A stretch of 64,000 bases of DNA from Owenia fusiformis (Eukaryota; Annelida; Polychaeta; Sabellida; Oweniidae): NCBI GenBank assembly GCA_903813345.2, contig CAIIXF020000005.1:40835394-40899393 (forward strand), read 5' to 3'. Both the position numbers and the translations under genes were made by a program. Within the stretch, counting starts at the first letter, position 1. Each line of letters begins with the position of its first letter. Below, one piece after another: positions 24,601-36,600 of the stretch. The notes below the pieces were generated by a model. It did no database searches. It was not told where the DNA came from and saw only the letters and a list, made by a program, of their open reading frames with translations.

Positions 24601-27600
24601 GAGTTCTTACATGTTAAGATGTTATTTCAGGTACAAAAGCAAGATGAAGGAGTTACAGTTGAACAAGCAATTAATGGCTGTGGTGACAGAGGTAGTGTCA
24701 CCCTCAGAGTTCTTACATGTTAAGATGTTATTTCAGGTACAAAAGCAAGATGAAGGAGTTACAGTTAAACAAGCAATTAATGGCTGTAGTGACAGAGGTA
24801 GTGTCACCCTCAGAGTTCTTACATGTTAAGATGTTATTTCAGGTACAAAAGCAAGATGAAAGAGTTACAATTAAACAAGCAATTAATGGCTGTAGTGACA
24901 GAGGTAGTGTCACCCTCAGAGTTCTTACATGTTAAGATGTTATTTCAGGTACAAAAGCAAGATGAAGGAGTTACAGTTAAACAAGCAATTAATGGCTGTA
25001 GTGACAGAGGTAGTGTCACCCTCAGAGTTCTTACATGTTAAGTTGTTATTTCAGGTACAAAAGCAAGATGAAGGAGTTACAGTTAAACAAGCAATTAATG
25101 GCTGTAGTGACAGAGGTAGTGTCACCCTCAGAGTTCTTACATGTTAAGATGTTATTTCAGGTACAAAAGCAAGATGAAGGAGTTACAGTTAAACAAGCAA
25201 TTAATGGCTGTGGTGACAGAGGTAGTGTCACCCTCAGAGTTCTTACATGTTAAGATGTTATTTCAGGTACAAAAGCAAGATGAAACAGTTACAATTAAAC
25301 AAGCAATTAATGGCTGTAGTGACAGAGGTAGTGTCACCCTCAGAGTTCTTACATGTTAAGATGTTATTTCAGGTACAAAAGCAAGATGAAACAGTTACAA
25401 TTAAACAAGCAATTAATGGCTGTAGTGACAGAGGTAGTGTCACCCTCAGAGTTCTTACATGTTAAGATGTTATTTCAGGTACAAAAGCAAGATGAAAGAG
25501 TTACAATTAAACAAGCAATTAATGGCTGTAGTGACAGAGGTAGTGTCACCCTCAGAGTTCTACATTCAACTTGCTGATGATGGCAATGAGATAGCTGAGC
25601 TGGCAGGTCTACTGGAAACATTACATGCTTCATGTGAAAGTGAGAAACTCAACCCAGATTTCAGGTAAGCATATATTTAAATTCATTTAAATCTCTTTGA
25701 TTATAAAATAAAAGGGCTGAGACCTTTAATTCGTATCCGAAGTGTCAATCAAAACAAAAGATTTGAGCATAAACAAACTTTTCTGTAATTATAAACTGTT
25801 CTTGTAGTGAATAAAAAATTACCTTTTAAAATTGAAAGGTGCAAGAATGTTTTTCAATTTTGGAACTTGTACTTCTGACTTGCTGACTTGCCGTTTGGAC
25901 ATGGTCAATTCTTTGATCTGCAGTATGTTGTCTCAAGCCTGGTCTAGTTCGTATCTATGATTATATGCATAATGTAATAAAGGTGTACATTACTGCATTA
26001 AAGGAAGATACAAGTATCAGTAGGTTAGACATTCATACTTCCAGACTGTCAAGCTCAGATGAAATGTTAAGTACATTCAGATTGAAGTTGACTGAATTGG
26101 TCAATACTGTTACAGGGTTACTGTTGGTGATGAGGTTGCTGTGAAGTATTCGCAAGATGGACGATGGAACAGAGGCCTTGTTGTGGCCATACGTGACAAA
26201 GAAGCAAAGGTGAAGTTTGTGGATTATGGAAACAAGGAGAAACTACTGATGGCTGACCTGTTACCCCTAAAGGATGAGTTTACTCTGGTGCCAACCATGG
26301 CTATATGCTGTAGTCTAGTGGATATCAAACCTGCGGCAGGTATGTCAAAATATGGTACCAGGTTTGTGAAAGAAAATCTACAGTTTTAGTAGTGTAGTGT
26401 CAGGGGTTTCACTAGAATTTCAACAGGCTAAATAAATGAAAACAATAGGCAAAATTAATGGAAATCATAAATTTAACATGGAAAGTTGATAAGTCCCTAA
26501 AAACAACAGGCAATATTGTGAAAACAACTGGTGAAAATCTGTTGCCTGCTGCTAAAGAAACCTCTGAGTGTTGTTGTTATTATCCAAAATATGATATTAG
26601 GTTTTATGGAAGTCTTCACATTTTAAGCAATATTGCTATATCACTCTTTAATGTATGTTACCAGTCTTCAGGTGTTAGAATACATAGTTTCTAGTCTTAA
26701 GGTTCCAGAATATATATGTTACTGGTCGTCAGGTTTTAGAATACATATGTTACCAACTGACCATTCTTAAAGTTTAGAATATATACAAGTATTTACCAGT
26801 CTCCGGGTTTGAGAATATATTAAATGTTACAAGTCTTCAGGTGTGATACCATATTTCAGATTCTAGGATATAGTGAGCGTGAGCACTTCATATTTTATCT
26901 ACTCTATCAATCTTTCATATATGTTATCCGTCTAGTTTTTTATGTTTCATACTTTGAAACTTAGTAGACACCATATGAACTTAAAATGTAACATTTCTCT
27001 CTAGATTTTATTGATGCAACAATTAGAAATTTGTACATTTTAAACCGGAAACTCAAACTAAAACTTGAACCTCACACAGTGATAGGAAGTTAGTGCCCTG
27101 TAGCTGGACTCTGACATAACGGCACTAAGGAGATGCCTGGCAATGGAAAAGTTCCCAGACATCATTAAGCCCTCCACTTTGATAGTAACAATGGCTCCAG
27201 CTAAACAAGTTACTGCTAACCTCAATTCTGAAGTTGCTCAAGCGTTCTATAAAGAAAACCAATTTTTTTTTTTTTTAAGTATTCATTTATCAAATTTCTG
27301 TTTCATATATATATATATATATTGACCAATCAAAGAGTACATGTATTTAGACTATGCTCGCATTGGCTGGTATCAACTGCACAAGACAAAATCGTATGGA
27401 ATAACTTGCGATAAGATAGTTATTAAGCTTGTTATTATGGTCTTACTAGTGGTTATTATTGAGTAATGGTACAGGTATTCGATATGGTATTGCAGCTTAC
27501 ACTTAAGTAATGGTACACGTATCCTTGGATTTTAGGCCCGAATACCGAGGTTTATTTTTCTAATTATCGTGTATTATTATTTTGTGTTAATATTAGTTAA

Positions 27601-30600
27601 CCATCTAACTATTGGCATGATATGATAACCTTGTTATATTAATATAGCGCATAGGCGTAGCCAGGGGGATGTGATGTGTGCGATCGCACCCCCCCCTCCA
27701 TAACCAATGAAAATAGAACCATTAGATAGAAGAAAAAAGTCTTAAAATGCTTTTTATTTGAAGCTTCTAGCTCGATTTTGAACAAGGTTGCACCAATTTT
27801 TGTAAAATTCAAAACAAATCTTCAAAAACATTTTTTATGCCACGATCGCACCCCTCCCCTCCCTCCCTACGCTACATTTTGTATGTTCAATTTGTATACT
27901 AAAAACTGTTATTAATCCACAAATTTAGATGAAGACAAGATAAAAATTCGAATCAAGAATGAAAAGGTGTCTAAGTATATAAATCTTAAGGGTAATGCAT
28001 ATTTGAATTAAACAGAGGCGGGTTAATTTATATTGTGCTATGAATTACGCTATTATTCAAAATTGCAGCTAAGATGCCTGTTTTATGATACCCTGCGTGC
28101 AGAGTCTAGTTAAACTACACCAAGACGAAGCTCTCTTTTAAGAAGTGAAGTCAAACGAATGCAAAGGGTAGTTTTATGAAAAATATCACGGAAGATGTAT
28201 TCTAGATATCAGTAGTATTCTCAGAAATTTATTATCCGAAACGGATAACATCTGGCCACTCAGACAAACAATCGCAGACATAGGCTAAGCTTGTTTATTT
28301 AACAGTTAGATTTGTTGACTTACCGATCCGTATTTCAATCTCCGGGAAGACGTTCTTTTCACTTTGTATTTGCGTGCAGTGTAATTTAAGTTGATACTTT
28401 TGTTCAAAAATGTACTTTTAATGGCCATTTTATGCCTTTTATTTTCAAATTATGTTTTGTTTTGATGTCAATGTGAAAAGTCAAGAAACGTCAACCCCGA
28501 CTTTTAATCAAAAAATGTTGGTTAATCACTTATGGCAAATCACAAGGTTGATGATGTCAACGGACCATGATCGTGGAAGGCTATCAATATCAGGTGTATA
28601 TCGCATAGAAAATAAATATAGCTAATTTTTCGCACTGATGTGATGATGACTATTCTGGCGAATCGGGTAGATATTTCTCAGTTTTATTCCGATAATAAAA
28701 CTATTCATTTCTATCAATTTTACAAACGGGGTCCTTTGAATGCACATTAAAACTATAAAAGTATTTATTGGGCGTACATACTCGTTCTGTCATGTTACTT
28801 ACATTTCATTTGCAAGTTGTCCACATATTAATCCGGCGTTTTGTTTAATCAAATTTCCCGCCCCTTGAGGTTTCCGACTGTAAAACTTAATATTTAATAC
28901 TAACCAATGCATCAGTTAATATTTTCAGAATACAAATTTTCCATTTTTATTTCTCTGATAGATAAAGTCTCCTTTTGAATCTGTTCGTGTATTAAAGAGT
29001 ATGCTTTTATAATGCCGTGGTCAAATTTGCTCAGATTTTCAGCACCGGCGCCCGGCCGATGAGTATTTTGTTCAAAATTGTATTCAATTCTAAACAAAAT
29101 ACTCAATCGGCCGGGCGCCGTAATGAAAATCGGAGCAAATGTTACCAAGTCATAACTGATGAAAAATCGAATGAGAACATGAACATGGATAATAGGGGCA
29201 CTATTACGCTGCGTGCAGAGTCTAATTATAAACTACGAGAAGACGAAACTCTCATTTAAGAAGTGAAGTCGAACAAATGCAAAGGGTAGGGTACTATAGA
29301 AGGGGATCATATAAAAGCACGATCTATTTCACAACGCCTTTAACTTTTGTTCTTCAACTGTTGCCCTTTGTGCATTTCAAAAATAAAATATCTTGATCTG
29401 ATTTGTTCCACCTTTCTTATCGCTCAGTTCTGCAATATTATGTCCATATGTTGTTTAGGATTATGTCATTTGCGAAATAGCTGTAAGACATTATGAGAAT
29501 GAATATGGGAGTTTCCACGATAATGTTGTTCACATGATTTTATACACCCTGCATAACAATCGGAGACAGAAGTCTTAATATTGTCCAATAAAAAAATAAG
29601 AATCTAACATTTAATGATAACAAAAGGATTAATTACTTAGTTCTCTTTGTTTTAGTCTTTGTTTTCTTAAATGCGGAAGTGTACCAACATCACCTAGATT
29701 ACATAAGAGATCATCTAACAGTCTAAAATTGCTTTTAATTGCAAGTTAATGCATTCCGACCAAAATTTGTATACCTGTAATTTGGGGGGGGGGCGATGTT
29801 ACATCACATAACCACAACGTTCATATAGAAATATACAATAAGCATGTCCGTATAAAAGCTAAAATTATAAAAACTCATTTCAAAGTCATTCTGTTCATGG
29901 AAGTGTCAAGTTATGAAAAACAATGCTAAACACTCAAACAAATCGACTTGATTACCTTTGAAAACTTCTTGAGAGGAAATGGACAAATGTATTTTTCTAA
30001 CTCATTAGAACGTCTGTCTGATTGAAATATACTATTTTTTAAATACAAACATAAATGATTTAATCTTGGTCAGAAGTCTGAACATTGTCCAACAAAATAA
30101 TAAGAATCAAACATTTAATGATTACAAAAGGATTAATTGCTGTATAGTCTTTGTCTTAGTCTTTGTTTTTCTAACGGCGGAAGTGTACCAACATCACCTT
30201 GATTACAGAAGAGATCATCTAACTGTCTAAAATTGCTTTTAATTCCCGGGTTTTAATTACATTTTATGTATAGACTTTTTTGCCTCTATTCTCATTTTAA
30301 ACCTGTTTCTGTTTGCTTAATTAACAATTGTGATAAATTATTCAGTTAGTGTCGAAATCAAAACAATTTTCTACATTATAGTCCCCTCCTCTTGCACTGA
30401 CTAAATATTAAAATAAGCCAGTCTGATTGCGAATTTACAAATCCTGTAAAAGTAGCTCCAAACCGCCTTTTAATCAGAAAAAACAATAAGTTAATTCATC
30501 TGATTGCGAAAATACGAATCAACCTGATTATCTGATCTCCATGCTATTTGATTCGTGCATTATCTACAAGTCAGTCGGGCAAGGGTGAAATTATTTCATT

Positions 30601-33600
30601 TGAAAACAGAAATAAATATCAGAACCCATCTAGCATAATTATTCGGAAGAGATTCATACAAAAAATAAGGTACACAACTGATGAAGGGTCGCACACAATG
30701 CACGCACCCCTCTCCTCCTCCTCCGTGTTTGCCCACACACGACCATATTTGACAATTTTTCTAAAAGCGTTTTTCCCGGGAATATAGGTGTAGCGGTTGC
30801 CAGAAGTCGCACAGCTTGGGAGTCAGGGTATCCTGATCCATGCCTCAACGCCTGACGGGTCTGATATTTAGAGGGGGTGTAAGAATTATTAGGGGGCGGG
30901 GTAAACGTGAAAGTTGCCAAAATATCCATAGGCGTAGCCAGGAGGGGGGGGGGGGCGCGAAGGGTGCGATAACAATAGGCTTTATATATGCTTTAATGTT
31001 TTATTTATCATGATGCTTTTATGTAGGCTATTAATTACAGTTCTTTTTGCAATATAAAACTGGTATGTTTATGCAAATTCCGATTGGACTAATATAAAGG
31101 GATATTGTTTCATTATGTGGACTTGAGAAAGTCCGACATACTCATTGCTTTCAACCCAAAACTTAAAATAGGAAGTTATCAAGATCCAAAGAACACGATC
31201 GCTACTTAAACAATACGTTTGTAAAATCCCGGCGATCGAAATGCAATCAAACTTTCGCAATCAGGTGCCTAATTAGTCTACTGATCTCTAAAGTTTTACG
31301 ATTGAACGTTTCAATGAACTCGTGAGAAGCAAACGCAATCATCATATAAACATTTTTCTAGTAAATCTAAAATAGAGTAAAACCCAGGGAAAAAGATCGC
31401 GTGTTCATAGGAATTAGGCATATTTCAATTTTGAAATAACAAAAGTCAGTCTCGGAAGAATTTTCCAAGCATTCCCTGCTTCGATGCGTTTTTATTGCAA
31501 GGGCCGTTTAGCGCCGATATGAATTCATTATGGGCATTAGGGTTGTGCTTTATTTGTTTTATTTATATAAATGTTAAAAAATGTGTACGACACTTTAATG
31601 AATTATTTTTAGGGTTACAATGCATATTTGACTTTTCCCTCTAAACGTTTAAAATTCATCTTTATACTTTTCTTAGTTTGCTTCAATAAAATTAACATTG
31701 GATCCCAGACAGTTATCAAATTCTCAGACATTTGATTAATATAGATATTTGTACTTCCTTTGACCAGTGGTGCTGGTGTGACTGAGATTCGAATCTAATC
31801 TGTTTCATTTTTATGTAAATTGAGAGGAATAAAGTTTTATTTTAAGCGTTTTAACAATCTTAACGTTTGGCGTGCAGCTCAACTTAATACACAATCAAAG
31901 GTCAAATACGGAAATAAGAACATGCCTTTTATTTGTTATTCAAGCTCGAGCAATATCCCCGTTATAAAACCAAAATAACTGCGGCTAGGTACCATATCTT
32001 GATTACAGTAAAGACAGGCCATCTCATTCTGGTATGCCAGAGCCACTCTTATCTGCCGATTGTGGAAGGATAAAGACAAAGGGGTCGCGGCTATCGCGAT
32101 GAGGCCATCTTATTTCTAGGAATTATTTCTGCCTCTCATTCCTTAAACCGGCTTCGTTAAACAGTGCCAAAATATATAAGTCGGAGCCAAAAACAAACTA
32201 TTTTTATATTTAAATCCCCTCACCTTGTCAATGTCTATGCCTGCCTGGAAGGGAGCCAATATACACATAGATTACTTACTGGCCATGGACAGGGGGGGGA
32301 CAGAAACGAACATTCTGGGGTCATAAGGGATACTTGGGGAAGGGGGAGGGGTGGTGGTGAATATTGAAGTCCGGGAGTGAAGTTAAGGGGTACTGAAATC
32401 TTTCTTTTGATATTTCGTGCTTGAATGGAGACTTGTTTCCACTCCCCGCATTCTAGTAGAATTTAAATATTTGATCCAAAGGAGTTATTTTAAATCAAAC
32501 TTGCATTCCGATTAATTAACACTCCAATGATTGTAACGCTTCACTATTGTCTAAGATAATTATAATGAATTCAGGGGACACTATAGTCTTCCTTTTAAAC
32601 TTTAGTGGTTGGATGGAGACTTGTTTCCCCACCCCGTACACTAGTAAATTTGTAAATTTTAAATATTTGATTTAGGGAGGTATTTGCAATCCAACTCTGA
32701 TGATGCAAGACTAGTCAGCCAAGACTAAATTATAAAACTTATTATCATTTAGACTATTGAGTTCATTAAATTATAATTCCATAGATGTCATATTTAATCC
32801 TGTCAACACAATAACAGGGCCGTCAGATGGGGGGGTGCGATGGGTGCGACCGCACCCCCCTTTGTAACCCCCCAAAATAAATTTGAAATTTTTAAAAAAA
32901 AATTTTGAAAAATATTTTTTTGTAATTTTTTTTCATTGACTCATACACTTTGAAAGTACCCAGAAAGCACCAAATAGCATCTTAAAATTGTAAAATTTTC
33001 TAGGGGTATTGGCCACCCCTCACACCCCCACAAAACAATGGAAAAGTTCTAAATTTATTTTAGTGTTTTGTCTCAGACACTTTTAAAGTGCCCAGACATC
33101 ATCAAATAGCTCCTTGATATAGTTAGTGTTTCTGGGGGACTTGCTCCCCCTCTTGCATCTTGCACTTGCATAACCCCCCCCCCCCTGGCGCCCCCCCCCT
33201 TGACCTCCCCCCTCTGGCGCCCCCCCCTCTTGACCCCCCCAAAAAAAAATTGTGATTTTCTCAAATTCTTTAGTTGACTCATACAATTTGAAAATGCCCA
33301 GAAAGCACAAAATAGCGTCGTAAAATTGTAAAATTTTCTAGGGGGAGTGGGCCACCCCTCACACCCCAAACAAAACAATGGAAAAGTTCTGAATTTGTTT
33401 TATGTATTGTCTCAGACACTTTTAAATTGCCCAGACATCATCAAATAGCTCCTTGATAAAGTTAATGATTCTGGAAGACTAACACTTACTCGCCCTCTGG
33501 CATCCCCACTCCACCTCCCCCCTTAACACCCCCCCCCCCAAAAAAAAAAAATTGAGATTTTTCATATTTTTTTATTGACTCATACATTTTGAAAGTGCCC

Positions 33601-36600
33601 AGAAAGCACCAAATAGCATCTTAAAATTGTAAAATTTTCTTGGGAAATATGCGCTTTTAGGCACAGACACTTTTAAGTGTCCAAACTTCTAATGGAATAG
33701 CACCTTGATATTGTAAGTTTTGATATGGGGGACAAACACTTGCTCCCCCTCTGGCACCCCAGCCCAAACCTCTCCCTCTGGCACCCCTCTCCCCCCCCCC
33801 TCTTTGACATCCCCAAAATTTGAAAAAAATCACCCTCTCATCCTCTTTGACACCCCCAAAAGAATTTGAAAAAAATCACATTTTTCTTATTAACTCATAA
33901 CGCACAGGCATACCAGATGGTTCCAAATTCGCTCCAAATACAAGCAAATTTCAAAATTTTCCTGGGGGAGAACCCCCAGACCCCCCTGAATGCTCGGTTT
34001 TTTATTCACTCAACTCTTATTCTTGTGTTGATGGCGTACTACTAACTTAGAAACTAACACTTTGAAAGTGCCCAGAAAGCACCAAATAGCATCTCAAAAC
34101 TGTAAAATTTTCTAGGGGGAGTGGACCACTCCTCACACCCCCCACAAAACAATTGGAAAGTTTGGAAGTTGCATTTGTTAATTCCAAACCAATATAGGGA
34201 GTAACTGACCCCCCCCCCTCCCCCCTCTGTCTTACGTGATTTGATTTACGCGGCAAAAAAATTGACAATTTTATGTTCTCTTTAGTAAGCTAAAAACCGC
34301 ACCCCCCTTGGAGAAAAGTGTCTTACGGGCCTGAATAATGGTATTAATTGGCATGATATGTAGTCAGAGACGGTTTAAAAAGTTGTTTAGATTAATGATA
34401 GTATTAGGAAAAATCCTAACTCAAAGTTTTTGTTCTCTCGCAATCCAGAGCAAACCACTCACCGGGCAAGCATTCTTTAAAAACGTGAAGTTTTCACCAT
34501 GTTGAGCAGTTTTGAAAATTGTCCAATTTGAACCATCGCCTTGTATATTTCTGTAACTGCCCCCCCCCCCTTGACACTCGATTGTAAGAATCCTTTCCAA
34601 ACTGTCAATGGTTTTACAAAATAGTTCATGTCAGGAAGGGGGAGGGGTGAGTGTGGAGAACAATCACTGACTGCGATTTGTATGATTGAACATTATACAC
34701 TTATAAATTCGTAAAGAATAGTTTTAAAATAAACAGCTTGTTTTATGTTATGATTGGAGTGATGTATGCATAGAAGAATGACACTGGTTTTGAAATATCT
34801 TAATTATCCCATTGAATGAAGCCATCCGTCCCTCTGTCCATTCTTAACTCATACTAGTGGACTGATTTGATTTAAAGGAGAAGTCTCGGTGTAGAACGTG
34901 TATACACTAATGGGAACGAATTTTACTCATTTCTATTTAGGATTCGTTCATATACTAGTGGGGCTTTAGAGCATTTACAAACGCACGAATTGTATTGTTT
35001 TAAGGCAACTTTTATGACATATAATCATTATATTTAAAGCTGATTAATTTTAGATTATATTCGGTTCAATTTTACAAATAATGAATAGTATTACAGTATA
35101 TCGAAAAATGTACAATGATTTACATTAAATTGCCCAGACTGCAAACAATGTACATGGTTGGCGAATTTGCATGCGCGTTCTTGATAATAAGAATTAAAGG
35201 TTGAACTTAAAAATCAAACATTTTCTTTTTTAAACATAATAAATCTTTAAATCAAGAAAATAAAAATAAGATTGATGATTGAACTTTTCATAGTCAACTG
35301 CGACTGTGTCGACGCATGATTATTTATTTAGCTAATTAGATATGTAAAATTGTTAATGGCCGCAACGGATAATACGTACATGTAAGCTGTTCGGATAAGA
35401 CATTTCTATATGATTAATAACAAATCCCGGGCAGAATGTTATTCAACAGTAACTGATCTTACTAGTTATTATTCAATTTGGATAATAAATCTATTATCTC
35501 GTCGTATTGATGTTTATTATATAGTGTTTCTCGTTGTGCTGCTGGCTGTCGGCTGATGATTTGATTGCTATGTCATGGTTAGCTCATGCTACTATTTATA
35601 TTCATATTTGAATGAGATGCCCATAAAATAGCAATCAAATCATCAGCCTGCAGTTGAATTCATGAATACTAGCTAAGGTATAACAATTTAAACAAACTTA
35701 CCAGGTACGTCTTTACGGTTGAACAGTTTAACTGCATATATGTTGTATGAGCTTTTTAGGTCAACCATCCACCAGGCTTTGAACTCATTTTTTGTATGTG
35801 TACATGAGCCATGATAAAAGTTACTGTCTGTATTGCCATCCACTGCCAATTCGGAATATCCTTTATTATAACCATATAAATTGGAGGATTGCTTAGTCGG
35901 CTTGCGATATGCTACATTGTCTAAAATTTAAATAAACAATCTAATTTTTCAAAACCCAACTGTAAATAGAGCTACTCAGAATAAATATTGAATATAGTTT
36001 TCAAATCAAATCAACTCACATCCTTTGGCAGGCACAGACCAACGGCCAGCCACTGGACCACAAACATTGCTGATAATGAGCAGGGCTAAAATCAACTGTT
36101 TCATCTTCACCGTAAATCGTATTCAATCTGGCTGCTACTGAAGTCTGCAAATGTTGATGTTTCTGCTTCAAATGAATGTCGGATATGAATCAGTCCTTCA
36201 CATTAAACTATGTATTTAACTTTTGAAAATAGTATATGTTAGGGATGGTGTCCAAATATCTACAGTTGAAGCTAATCCCAACAAACAAGTTCAGATATAT
36301 TATCCCATATGGTTCATGGGGGATAAAGCGAAGCTTTCTATTTGTCCATCATGAATGTGACCATTGATAACTAAAATTCAAGTTGACCAATAGGCTTTTA
36401 GTTCAAATTTTAAATGCTGATATCTTAGAAACAGAGGGGCTCTGCTTAAGAGGAAATTTTAAAGATGGCCCCATAATTCAAAATGGCCACAAAAGGGTTT
36501 TAAAAATTCAATTTTCCATAACTTGAATACCATTTAAAGGATTTGGAACTGTCTAGATTTGGACACTATCCCTCATACTATAGGAAATATGTATGATAAA

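Noticed and set aside
21726..25478. CRISPR-like array
   Set aside because: The whole 106-bp unit is repeated with no variable spacers, and the genome is animal.
21729..25668. About 36 overlapping ~72-codon open frames
   Set aside because: They are generated by the 106-bp period (106 is not a multiple of 3) and each fuses two frames of adjacent units; only the exon-head part of the last copy is coding.
27143..27325. Possible extra Tudor-gene exon (MEKFPDIIKPSTL…)
   Set aside because: No acceptor/donor pair fits the gene's phase, and exons 15 and 16 already join in frame across a single Tudor module.
33073..33378. Minus-strand open frames rich in Gly/Arg
   Set aside because: Made by poly-C tracts in an interspersed repeat block.
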